A stretch of 64,000 nt of DNA from the NCBI GenBank assembly GCA_946183365.1, contig CAMHAH010000003.1, positions 1 through 64,000 of the forward strand, given 5' to 3'. This DNA comes from an uncultured Clostridia bacterium (GTDB lineage Bacteria > Bacillota > Clostridia > Oscillospirales > Acutalibacteraceae). Numbering within the stretch: position 1 is the stretch's first letter; each line of letters starts with the position of its first letter. Shown here in pieces: positions 36,344-44,850 of this stretch. Below the pieces are notes generated by a model, which saw nothing but the letters and a program-made list of their open reading frames with translations, was not told the DNA's origin and did no database searches. The position numbers and the translations under genes were made by a program.

Positions 36344-37474
36344 TCAAACTTTATAATACTCTTTATACCACTCCGCAAACTTGCGCAAGCCTTCGCGTAA
36401 TGGGGTTGACGGCTTGAAGCCGAAATCCCGTTCTAATGCGGAGGTATCCGCATAGGTAATCGGGACGTCTCCCGCCTGCATGGGGACGAGCTCTTTATGA
36501 TCTTCAAAATTGTAATTCTCGGGCAGAACGCCTGCTCTGACCAGCTCCTGCTGAAGGATGTCGACAAAGTCGAGCAAATTCTCGGGACTGCTGTTTCCGA
36601 TGTTATAGACCGCATACGGCGGCAGGGGCAATCCATCCTCGCCGACCTTGCGCTCGGGCGCTTTCATCATCACACGGCGTACGCCTTCGACGATATCGTC
36701 AATATAGGTGAAATCACGTTTACAGTTACCGTAGTTGAAGATCTGAATCGTCTCGCCTTTGATCAGCTTGTTGGTAAAGCCGAAGTACGCCATATCGGGA
36801 CGTCCCGCGGGACCGTAAACCGTGAAGAAACGTAGTCCTGTCGACGGGATATTGTAGAGCTTTGCATAAGCATGAGCCAACAGCTCGTTGCTCTTTTTGG
36901 TCGCCGCATAGAGGGACACGGGATTATCCACCTTGTCATCAGTCGAGAAAGGCACCTTGGTGTTGCCGCCATAGACCGAGGATGACGAGGCATAAACCAG
37001 ATGTTCCACGCCTTTTGCCCCATAGTCATAGGAATGACGGCAGGCTTCAAGAATGTTGTAAAAGCCGATCAGATTGCTTTGTATGTAGGCGTCGGGATTG
37101 GTGATCGAGTAGCGCACACCTGCCTGCGCCGCGAGATTAACCACGATGTCAGGCTTATACTCGTCAAAGATATTAACGATCAGCGCCTTGTCTGCCAGAT
37201 CGCCCTTGATGAACTTCCAGCTCACCTGCTCTTTCTCAGCGGTGAGCTTCTCAATCTCCGACAACCGATACTCCTTGAGCGATACATCATAGTAGTCGTT
37301 CATATTATCGAGCCCGATGATCGTAATCGGCTCATCTGTTTTCATCAGCTCCGTCACCAGATTAGCGCCGATAAACCCGGCGGTGCCGGTGATGAGGATG
37401 GTTTTTTCCTTCAATATAGTCATATATCTGTATTCCCAATTTGTTGCCATATCAATCTGTTCGGCATTTTTCAT
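36344..37474 (-). CDS. UDP-glucuronate 4-epimerase-like NAD-dependent epimerase
   Basis: A 376-residue GalE-type SDR. The cofactor loop is GTAGFIGAN, the active site has ASSSSVYGGN then YAATKKSNE, and the GPAGRPDMAYFGFT block is typical of CapI/WbpP-type UDP-GlcA 4-epimerases. It would turn UDP-glucuronate into UDP-galacturonate. The first 17 residues may not be translated: the ATG reading MTILKEKT at 37423 fits family length better, but its ribosome site is weak (GGGA). It lies between two dehydrogenase genes. Confidence 0.88.
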   Translation of the reverse strand: MKNAEQIDMATNWEYRYMTILKEKTILITGTAGFIGANLVTELMKTDEPITIIGLDNMNDYYDVSLKEYRLSEIEKLTAEKEQVSWKFIKGDLADKALIVNIFDEYKPDIVVNLAAQAGVRYSITNPDAYIQSNLIGFYNILEACRHSYDYGAKGVEHLVYASSSSVYGGNTKVPFSTDDKVDNPVSLYAATKKSNELLAHAYAKLYNIPSTGLRFFTVYGPAGRPDMAYFGFTNKLIKGETIQIFNYGNCKRDFTYIDDIVEGVRRVMMKAPERKVGEDGLPLPPYAVYNIGNSSPENLLDFVDILQQELVRAGVLPENYNFEDHKELVPMQAGDVPITYADTSALERDFGFKPSTPLREGLRKFAEWYKEYYKV

Positions 37475-37513
37475 AATAAACCATCATAATTATATTACTT
37501 TCTGTCAGCACTG

Positions 37514-38902
37514 TCAATTCATATTAATCAGAAAAAGCGAGCTTACCGAATACCGATAAACTCGCTGATTTTTTATTCTCCAGTAGCTCATGCCCGATGC
37601 TTTCAAATCAGACACACTGTAGATACCTTTGACGTCCAGCAGCACCTTTTCTCTATCGGGTAAATCCGCACGATACAGTGCTTTGAGCTCATCGAGCGAC
37701 AGTGCCTTGAACTCATCATGCGCCACCGCTGCGATAATGCAATCGGCGTCTTTGACGTCCTCGAGTTTAGTTAAGGTCACGCCGTACTCATGCATCGCGT
37801 CGCGCTCACTCGCCCACGGATCAACTATGATCGGGGTAATGCCGTACTCGTTCAGGCTCTTGATGATATCATCGACCTTGCTGTTGCGCGTATCGGGGCA
37901 ATTCTCCTTGAAGGTCAATCCCAGAATAACCATCTTGGAATTTTTTGGGGCTTGTCCCGCCTTTATCATCTCTTTGACAGCGGATTCGGCAACATATCTG
38001 CCCATACCGTCATTGACAATACGACCGTTGAGGATGATCTGACTGTGATAGCCGAGCTTCTCTGCCTCGTATGTAAAGTAATACGGATCCACACCGATAC
38101 AGTGTCCTCCGATAAGACCGGGTCTGAAGCCGAGTGCGTTCCACTTGGTGTTCATGCCGTCAACGACCTCGTTGGTGTCGATACCCATACGATCAAACAC
38201 CATTGCAAGCTCATTCATAAATGAGATATTGATATCTCTCTGGCTGTTCTCGACCACCTTGACCGCCTCAGCCGTATTGATGGTGCTGACAGGATAGGTG
38301 CCGACCTCGATTACGATATCATAGACTTTTTTGATGATCGACAAGCTCTCCTCATCCATGCCCGAAACGATCTTGCGGATGTTCTCCAGACGATGAACCT
38401 TATCGCCGGGATTGATGCGCTCGGGTGAGTAGCCGACCTTGAAATCAACGCCGCACTTCATGCCGGATTCGCGCTCGAGGATCGGGATACAAACGTCCTC
38501 TGTCACACCCGGATAAACGGTCGATTCATAGACGACAATACTGCCCTTGGTCAGATTTCTGCCGACGATCTCGCTTGCGCCGATCACGGGTGAAAGATCA
38601 GGCGTATGGTCGGTGTTGACAGGCGTGGGCACCGCTACGATATGGAACTTTGTCTCTTTGAGCTTCGTTTCATCAGAGGTAAAGTCTACAGTTGAATTCT
38701 TGATCGCTTCATTACCGACCTCGTTGGTCGGATCAACACCATTTTGATACAACTCGATCTTAGCCTTGTTCAAGTCGAAACCAACGACGTCGATACCTTT
38801 GTTCGCAAAAGCGACCGCGATCGGCATGCCGACATAACCAAGTCCGATCAAAGAGAGCTTCTCTTCTTTATTCTTCAGTCTATCATAAAGATCCGCATTC
38901 AT
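37514..38902 (-). CDS. Nucleotide-sugar dehydrogenase (TviB/WbpA type) with a terminator-encoded tail
   Basis: A 462-residue enzyme that probably oxidises UDP-HexNAc to its uronic acid. GLGYVGMP is the NAD loop, VYESTVYPGVTED and SPERINPGD are family blocks, and GLIGGHCIGVDPYY holds the catalytic cysteine. Family members usually end near YWRL; here the frame runs on for about 19 residues after YWR, through a perfect terminator hairpin. The tail (KNQRVYRYSV and so on) is thus probably a recent loss of the normal stop. AGGTG lies seven bases before the ATG at 38902. It is the first gene of the minus-strand sugar operon. Confidence 0.9.
   Translation of the reverse strand: MNADLYDRLKNKEEKLSLIGLGYVGMPIAVAFANKGIDVVGFDLNKAKIELYQNGVDPTNEVGNEAIKNSTVDFTSDETKLKETKFHIVAVPTPVNTDHTPDLSPVIGASEIVGRNLTKGSIVVYESTVYPGVTEDVCIPILERESGMKCGVDFKVGYSPERINPGDKVHRLENIRKIVSGMDEESLSIIKKVYDIVIEVGTYPVSTINTAEAVKVVENSQRDINISFMNELAMVFDRMGIDTNEVVDGMNTKWNALGFRPGLIGGHCIGVDPYYFTYEAEKLGYHSQIILNGRIVNDGMGRYVAESAVKEMIKAGQAPKNSKMVILGLTFKENCPDTRNSKVDDIIKSLNEYGITPIIVDPWASERDAMHEYGVTLTKLEDVKDADCIIAAVAHDEFKALSLDELKALYRADLPDREKVLLDVKGIYSVSDLKASGMSYWRIKNQRVYRYSVSSLFLINMN
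37536..37566 (-). terminator. Terminator hairpin lying inside the 3' end of the dehydrogenase frame
   Basis: Arms of 13 pairs (two or three G-U) with a 5-base loop; on the minus strand TTTTTCTG follows. The stop codon of the gene at 37514 lies beyond the hairpin. Confidence 0.75.
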
Positions 38903-39120
38903 AGTCAATTCACCTACCATACATTATCAAAAACAGCTTTTAGCATATTATCAAAAGACATCTTCAAATCTATTCTGTTGCAAGTGTGTCAAATATAAGC
39001 CTGAGCACATTTATCAATTACCGGATCAACCGGTTATAACTTAACAACCATTATTGACCACATAATAAATCAAAATTCCCTGATATCTGCTTTTAATGTT
39101 TCAGAGCGGAACAATTCCCT

Positions 39121-39389
39121 GTCCCATTCTTTGGATAGCAACGTAATAATTGGTGTTTTTTCCATCCATAATTACCCATCATATAGACCCATCGCTGACA
39201 ACATTGACACCGTGGCTGAAATTTACCGTTTCCTTGTTTAACATTGACAAAAGGTTGAAGCTTACATAGTGCGGGTTGACGAGAGGATTGTCTGCTGATC
39301 AGCCCTGACCATGACTATCCGAGAGGGGTGCTGCGGTGTCGAATATAGAATTATGTGATTATTTATCTTGATATTGTTGGATTTTTGTG
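39121..39389 (+). repeat. Dispersed repeat, copy 3
   Basis: It shares the core with the other copies, a left extension (ATTCTTTGGAT, then AATAATTGGTG, then CATCCATAATT) with copy 4, and a right extension with copy 1 (TGACTATCCGAGA, then TTGATATTGTT). It fills most of the gap between the sugar operon and HipA-like copy 2; the part from 38903 to 39120 holds no gene that I can see. Confidence 0.88.
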
Positions 39390-39416
39390 TTTCGCATATC
39401 GTTAATGAAAAGAAAA

Positions 39417-39449
39417 GCCGATGTCGGTTAACTACTGTCCGACATCGGC
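39417..39449 (-). terminator. Terminator of HipA-like kinase copy 2
   Basis: GCCGATGTCGG and CCGACATCGGC with an 11-base loop, matching the hairpin at 17619-17649. On the minus strand TTTTCTTTTC follows. Confidence 0.87.
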
Positions 39450-39480
39450 TTTGTTCGATTTGATTATACTATTTACATTT

Positions 39481-40638
39481 TCATCTTGAAGAAGCTACAA
39501 CTTCTTCAACGGTGGGATGATTGATCCCTAACGCATCTTTCAAGATGAACAAACGGGTAAAGAACATCCTGCGTTCTGCGTCATTCTCAAACCACTCCGG
39601 TTTGATTTCCTTGATTTGATTCAATCCGATTTTGCTGACTGCCTCCAACGCGGCCTGCTTTTGCGTGTAGTTCTCGCCTCGCGGCAGACACCTGACTCCC
39701 TCAGTTGTATCGTAGGACAAAAACGCTTTATTATAGTCCATCAGCGGGTGCAATCCGACAAGTTTATTATTGGTGTTATTCACCAAGAAGCCCCAGTTGC
39801 CCCAATGCCTGTCGGTATTGCCGATCAGGTAATCGATGATATTCATCATGTAAAACTGATAACTGTCATGCTTCAGGACAAATTCTAACGGATCCTTATC
39901 GTGATTCTCACAGTATACAGAGACATACTCGAACGGAACAATGCCGTACCCCTCCGATGTAATGATCTTACACTTTGAAACCTCATTTCCGGAAAATGAA
40001 TCTTTTGAATATGACACATGATCGATGTCAAAACAATCGACGATTTTTGACGCTAAAAGCTCAGCCTTCACATCACGCTCATCGCCGTCTTTGAAAAGAT
40101 AAAACCCATCCTCGCGGCGTATCCATGCTTTTGGCGCTACTCCCTGAGTTCCGATATCCCCGGCGACATCCTGATCGGATATCAAATTGGCATTCTGAAC
40201 TGTGAGTGAAATACCTCTCAGGCTGACATCTGCGAAAGCGTTGCTCAGTGAATGACGATACAGACTGATTTGCGAATATTCCAATTCTTCGCGATCCATT
40301 TTGACCCAGAATACATCTGTCAGGCTCAGACAGTGGTAAGAGATTGCAATCATGGCTCTGTCTTTGTCGGTAACAGCCTGCATAGCACCGATGCTGTTCA
40401 TGATCTCCTTAGCATATTTGCGATCAAGCGTCAACAAACGGCTCGAACACCAATAATAAAAGTTACTGAGATTGCTTAATCTTGTGTCAAGGTCGTCTTC
40501 TTTTTCCAAATACAGATTATAAGGCATGAAAGAAGGATAATAGATGGTGCATCGTCCATTCTTATGGATCGTCGCAACACGTCTGTCTTTATGCATGATA
40601 TATATTCTGCTCCAGTCCCTGATTGAACGATTACTCAT
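39481..40638 (-). CDS. HipA-like protein kinase, copy 2
   Basis: This 385-residue paralogue of the 17682-18839 gene differs by about 30 substitutions in my hand alignment (near 92% identity). The catalytic block NTDRHWGNWGF and DYNKAF are unchanged. Promoter, ribosome site (GGGAG) and terminator are also duplicated, so the whole cassette of about 1.3 kb was copied. Changes are scattered, with several in a surface-like acidic/basic stretch near residues 187-225. No antitoxin adjoins it. The target is unknown. Confidence 0.83.
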   Translation of the reverse strand: MSNRSIRDWSRIYIMHKDRRVATIHKNGRCTIYYPSFMPYNLYLEKEDDLDTRLSNLSNFYYWCSSRLLTLDRKYAKEIMNSIGAMQAVTDKDRAMIAISYHCLSLTDVFWVKMDREELEYSQISLYRHSLSNAFADVSLRGISLTVQNANLISDQDVAGDIGTQGVAPKAWIRREDGFYLFKDGDERDVKAELLASKIVDCFDIDHVSYSKDSFSGNEVSKCKIITSEGYGIVPFEYVSVYCENHDKDPLEFVLKHDSYQFYMMNIIDYLIGNTDRHWGNWGFLVNNTNNKLVGLHPLMDYNKAFLSYDTTEGVRCLPRGENYTQKQAALEAVSKIGLNQIKEIKPEWFENDAERRMFFTRLFILKDALGINHPTVEEVVASSR

Positions 40639-40678
40639 CTTTTCACTCCCTTATCCTAATCATTTTCTATACTTAGTT

Positions 40679-40708
40679 ATTATACCACTATTTGATCAAT
40701 TTTGTAAA
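40679..40708 (-). promoter_or_regulatory. Promoter of HipA-like kinase copy 2
   Basis: Minus strand TTTACA (40703-40708), an 18-base spacer and TATAAT (40679-40684); identical layout to copy 1. Confidence 0.78.
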
Positions 40709-40772
40709 GACGATTCCTTGGAATTTATACGTGCGCTAAAGAATCAAATCAATTATAGTGAGCCCTTTTAGT

Positions 40773-40810
40773 ATCCCTTTGATGAACCGTTTCTCATTCA
40801 TCAAAGGGAT
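40773..40810 (-). terminator. Hairpin downstream of the Septu-like operon
   Basis: A perfect 14-base stem (ATCCCTTTGATGAA with TTCATCAAAGGGAT) and a 10-base loop. The T-run on the minus strand is weak, so termination is likely but not certain. Confidence 0.65.
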
Positions 40811-40906
40811 CTTCTAATGAATTCACAAGTTTATCTCTGATATAATAATATTCCTGCGAAATAATTAAGGGATTCAAATGCATTCCGAACTTGACAGAAA
40901 TTAATC

Positions 40907-41848
40907 TTATTCTGCCTCAATTAATTCTGTTTTTGCTTCCATCTCTTTCAGGATATCCCTTGTAAATTTTGATAAAGGTCGGTTCCCTGCATTTTCAACA
41001 GAAAGAGGAACGCCATAGATCAACTCCTTGACCTCAGCCTCTGAAATATCTTCGAATTCACGTGCAAGAGCTTCTATATATGTATCAGAGAACATCAAGT
41101 GTTTTCTCGCGAGATCGGTAATGATATCTCTATGTCCTTGATAAATATCCCTCAGTTTCAGTATATCCATTTGCTCCCGATACAGACCGTCATCATCAAA
41201 GATCTCCACTTCGACAGAATTCTCGTTTTTATAAAAGTCAGCGTTGGTGATACTGTAAGAAAAGCGAAAGATTTCTTTCTCAGCCAAATGCGGGTTAAAC
41301 AAAAAATCTTTATCGCTTTTTTTATGATTGCATCCGCCACATACCGGAATTAGATTATAGAAGGAGACAGCCAGTATCGGATATTTCGATTTGCTGAAAA
41401 AGTGATCAAATTGACAGGTATGCACCCCGTTATAAGAATACACATAATTCCTGTTGCAATACGGACAAACTTTGACATTTAGTGATGTCGCTAGAAGGTC
41501 CTTTGCTTTATCCCCCATATTCCCATACAAGGTATCGATGATATAGCTAGACTTCCTATTACCGTCCTTATCATGATTGTATAGCTCATCATTTATGTCA
41601 TCCAAAGCGGTATCTCCTAAGCTGTCCAAATGCTGTTTCAACAGAACCAGCTTTTCAGGTGTTGCCTTGACAACATCTCTGAAAGTATACTTCTTCCCAT
41701 TTTCTGTTGGCAGATATGCTTCGCACCATTTGTCTAATGTTGAAATCTTGTTGCGTCTTTCCAAAAGCTTTTCGCAAAAAAGATCAACATCTTTTTTATG
41801 AAGAATGGGATTATCGTTGTTATAGTGTTTTATCGGAATCATTCTCAT
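40907..41848 (-). CDS. HNH endonuclease, PtuB-like partner of a Septu-type ATPase
   Basis: A 313-residue protein. The HNH region (about residues 128-185) has zinc knuckles CPYCNRNY and CGGCNHKK around the catalytic FDHFFSKSKYPILA and FYNLIPV parts. Its N-terminus is helical and unrecognised. The start lies directly after the stop of the upstream ATPase gene with GAGG nearby; the ATG two codons on is also possible. ATPase plus HNH is the Septu (PtuA/PtuB) arrangement, in which the ATPase controls a DNA-cutting partner. The family is from motif reading. Confidence 0.83.
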   Translation of the reverse strand: MRMIPIKHYNNDNPILHKKDVDLFCEKLLERRNKISTLDKWCEAYLPTENGKKYTFRDVVKATPEKLVLLKQHLDSLGDTALDDINDELYNHDKDGNRKSSYIIDTLYGNMGDKAKDLLATSLNVKVCPYCNRNYVYSYNGVHTCQFDHFFSKSKYPILAVSFYNLIPVCGGCNHKKSDKDFLFNPHLAEKEIFRFSYSITNADFYKNENSVEVEIFDDDGLYREQMDILKLRDIYQGHRDIITDLARKHLMFSDTYIEALAREFEDISEAEVKELIYGVPLSVENAGNRPLSKFTRDILKEMEAKTELIEAE

Positions 41849-43789
41849 TTACCTCAGCTGATGGTTTACTTTTTCCAATTCACTTTCTAAATACTGCTTT
41901 CGGATATATAGATCCGCCTTTGTCCGACGATCAAGCATTTGACGAAGTTTTGCCGCAATCATCGGATTTCCGATATATGCTATCTGATTCTGAAAAATAT
42001 TAATTTCAGTCATCGTGATCGGGGAGTCATCCTTCAATCGCTCAATGAGCTTTTGAATATAATCATGCGCAAAAGAGCCCATCGTGATATCTCCCATAAA
42101 AAACGCCTCACTCAGAAGTGTATAAATATCGCAGCCAAAGGTCTGTTTCATCTTTTGTCGTTCAACAACAGTTACTTCTCCGTTCTCGTTTCTGTCCAGA
42201 TATATACAGTTGTCACGCGGAATATCAGATAAGCATAGCGGTGAATGAGTAGCCATGACCAACTGTATCTCATGCCCCAAAAACTGGTTTTCCAACTCCG
42301 TGATCATATTTTTTACAAAGTGTTGTTCCCACTCGGGGTGCATGTATAAATCTACTTCATCAACAAGGAGCATGATACTGTGCGGTAATTCCGGGATTAT
42401 CCCGCTGTCTATCTTCGAGAAATACGGCATCATATTCAGCCATGAAAACAAGTTTTGAAACGCTCTCTCGCCGGACGACATTCCGGGAAGCGTTATCTTT
42501 AGATACCGCAGAACAAAGGAAGATTCCTTCGCAAATAGCTCTTTCACAAAAGCCAGCAAGCCGTAATATGCAGTGTGATTAGATTTTTCAAACAGCTTGC
42601 CATGCTTATATGCGCCATCTCTTTCCGGCACAAAATTTCGAATATTATCCGCCATATCAAGCAAGGCTTTTAACCCTTCGATTTCAGTCAGAGCGTTAAA
42701 ATAGTAAGGCTCTGCACACATGTTTTCTTTATTTGATTCAATCCAAGCTTTTATCGCTTTATAATCAGACAGTTCATCAGGAAAAGATAAACTGCTGTTA
42801 AAAACATACTCTGTGATGAGGAACAAGTACAAAAAGCTTATCACAAAATCCTCATACATATCAGGCCGTCGAACAAGTTTCTTGAAACATTGATACAGAT
42901 GAAATTGGTTCTTTAATTTCTCAGGCACCTGTTTTTCATATTCATAATTCATTAGTTGAGGATAGCTTTTTTCCATGATTTCAATCGGAGAAGTCGGTTT
43001 GATTACAATAGAATTGCTTACGATCGAATCATAGGATGACTCTTTTCCGGTTTCATGTAAGTAATCAAAATACAGCAGATCGCAAAGAGATTGAAAGTCC
43101 CCTAAAGATTTATTCTTAAAAACGATTCTTCTCCATTCGATGCCCGGAATATCATGCTGGAACTGCGCCATTCCTAAAAGATTTTGATAAAACTTATCGC
43201 TAAGGAAATTGATATTATCGGGAATCAGGGAAATGGTTTTTCTCTGACCCAGTGAGCCAATCCCCCTAAACCCATCAACTCCAAACTGCGAATTGGACAG
43301 ATATATATTCAAAACGGCATTATAGCCTTGCGGATCATCAAAAAACTGCTCCCATGTATCTCGTTGATTCAAGTCATATACAGGGAATCCATCTGTGCTG
43401 AGGACCTCCTTGTCTTTGATATTATGAATTATGAAAGGTGAATCAGCCCCTTGGTACATCAAGATACAATAAGAGCGCTCCCTTTTATATGTGTTCATCG
43501 CCGCATATTCAGGATCATCATGATCTGTATACGGTGTTCCGTCAGCATGGAATAAATTACTTAAAAAGGTTGTCTTTCCTGTTCCGTTTTTACCTACCAC
43601 GGCTGTCACGTTTGTAATGACGTCGCTTTTGAAAATAGATTCTTTTCCCTGCCAAGCAGGATCATTCGACAGCTCATATCGGTCTTCGTTGATCTCCAAC
43701 TTGAATGAATATCGCGGAGAAAGATTAAACCCTTTTTTTAATAACTGTCCGTTCTGTGACTGATTGATCCAAATATATAATAATTCCAT
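41849..43789 (-). CDS. AAA (AAA_15/21-type) ATPase, PtuA-like
   Basis: A 646-residue protein. Walker A is GKNGTGKT (66-73). Walker B LLVDEVDLYMHPEWEQHFVKN lies near residue 475, and the switch histidine ATHSPLCLSD shortly after. The stretch MSSGERAFQNLFSW (about 435) is an ABC-signature-like block. The middle is helical and long. GAGG/AAGG precedes the start. It is coupled to the HNH gene. The length exceeds many PtuA proteins, so it may be a variant. Confidence 0.85.
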   Translation of the reverse strand: MELLYIWINQSQNGQLLKKGFNLSPRYSFKLEINEDRYELSNDPAWQGKESIFKSDVITNVTAVVGKNGTGKTTFLSNLFHADGTPYTDHDDPEYAAMNTYKRERSYCILMYQGADSPFIIHNIKDKEVLSTDGFPVYDLNQRDTWEQFFDDPQGYNAVLNIYLSNSQFGVDGFRGIGSLGQRKTISLIPDNINFLSDKFYQNLLGMAQFQHDIPGIEWRRIVFKNKSLGDFQSLCDLLYFDYLHETGKESSYDSIVSNSIVIKPTSPIEIMEKSYPQLMNYEYEKQVPEKLKNQFHLYQCFKKLVRRPDMYEDFVISFLYLFLITEYVFNSSLSFPDELSDYKAIKAWIESNKENMCAEPYYFNALTEIEGLKALLDMADNIRNFVPERDGAYKHGKLFEKSNHTAYYGLLAFVKELFAKESSFVLRYLKITLPGMSSGERAFQNLFSWLNMMPYFSKIDSGIIPELPHSIMLLVDEVDLYMHPEWEQHFVKNMITELENQFLGHEIQLVMATHSPLCLSDIPRDNCIYLDRNENGEVTVVERQKMKQTFGCDIYTLLSEAFFMGDITMGSFAHDYIQKLIERLKDDSPITMTEINIFQNQIAYIGNPMIAAKLRQMLDRRTKADLYIRKQYLESELEKVNHQLR

Positions 43790-43837
43790 ATTCCTTACCT
43801 CATTTATGTCTTTATTTATTATCCAATGTAATTAGAG

Positions 43838-44392
43838 CTACTGCATATCGTCATTGGTGAAAACATATTCATTGACTTCACCATTGATCTCCTCATGGAT
43901 ACACCAGAAAGGACTGTATGTTCCCTCACATCCCTCTGCGAACACGCCCAATAAATGTGCAGAATCATCATTATTAAGCACTTCGACCCAATAACGTTCA
44001 AAGATACGCCAGATACCATAACGGTTCATGGTTCTGTCCTGTTCCATTGCAATGCTGGGGTGCTGTCCCAACGAAAGTCCGAGATGGCCTGCGTCTCTAT
44101 CCTTTGATCCTGCTTTGCGATACTCCGAATGAGATAGCCTAAGCCGTTTTGTGGGTGATACATGACACAAATGGCAATCAATAAAGGCTATATTTCCGCT
44201 GTCATCCGTCAAATAAAGGTTTTGATTGTAAACATAAGCTGTCGAAGACAAGAGCGAGGTAGGATCCAAATGATCTGAATTAGAGATATGCAGTATTTCC
44301 TTGATTGTTAAATACTCCGGGATCATAAACCCACTATCGTATACAAGCTCAACTCCCGGCTCCATGACATCTTCAAATATCCTCATATACAT
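43838..44392 (-). CDS. NucA/EndoG-like (Endonuclease_NS_2-type) protein
   Basis: A 184-residue protein. The C-terminal half shows RDAGHL, then EQDRTMNRYGIWRIFERYW, the pattern of DNA/RNA non-specific endonuclease toxins (G-H-L, N, W, E). The N-terminal half is unrecognised. No signal peptide. I start at the ATG with AAGG five bases upstream. It precedes the Septu-like pair by 48 bases on the same strand and probably belongs to the operon, as an added nuclease. The function in defence is inference. Confidence 0.65.
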   Translation of the reverse strand: MYMRIFEDVMEPGVELVYDSGFMIPEYLTIKEILHISNSDHLDPTSLLSSTAYVYNQNLYLTDDSGNIAFIDCHLCHVSPTKRLRLSHSEYRKAGSKDRDAGHLGLSLGQHPSIAMEQDRTMNRYGIWRIFERYWVEVLNNDDSAHLLGVFAEGCEGTYSPFWCIHEEINGEVNEYVFTNDDMQ

Positions 44393-44404
44393 ACTACCCT
44401 TCAA

Positions 44405-44692
44405 AACAGTATTTACTTCTTTTCAGCGTCAAATTGTTTACCGTTACAAAACATAAAATGTGTATTCAATCGCTTTTATTGAGATTGATATACCTGTATC
44501 ATCTAATAATCAACTTTATTCTATTATAATTGTGTTTTCGAGAAAAACACCCGCTCGGTTGTACGCTGAAATGAACCAGCGCCGAACGGTCGTGGGTATC
44601 TCCCTGTCACGGTTTGCGTTTTGATAAGCATGGTAAGGTGCTTGATAATCCTACGAATGGAGATCTGTTATCATAAACGATTGAATGAAAAT
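44405..44692. other. Gene-free gap with a decayed coding fragment
   Basis: No gene is visible. On the plus strand 44620-44652 reads FDKHGKVLDNP and continues to a TAA; a frameshifted SLSRFAF lies just before it. The same peptide occurs at 26632-26664. I see no terminator for the plus strand. Confidence 0.5.
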
Positions 44693-44734
44693 GCACGCAT
44701 ACATCTTTGAATAGTATAAAGACTGTATGCGTGC
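44693..44734 (-). terminator. Hairpin downstream of the DUF262/DUF1524 gene
   Basis: A perfect 11-base stem GCACGCATACA/TGTATGCGTGC with a 20-base loop; on the minus strand ATTTTCATT follows. Confidence 0.65.
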
Positions 44735-44850
44735 GATCTTTTGAAGAGCATTAAGATATGATCTATACTTTTCCTGTTGCTCTACATCATACTTCGAATC
44801 GTTTTTTCACCATGAATGATCGTCGATATTATTTTGAATCACTCCGATCA

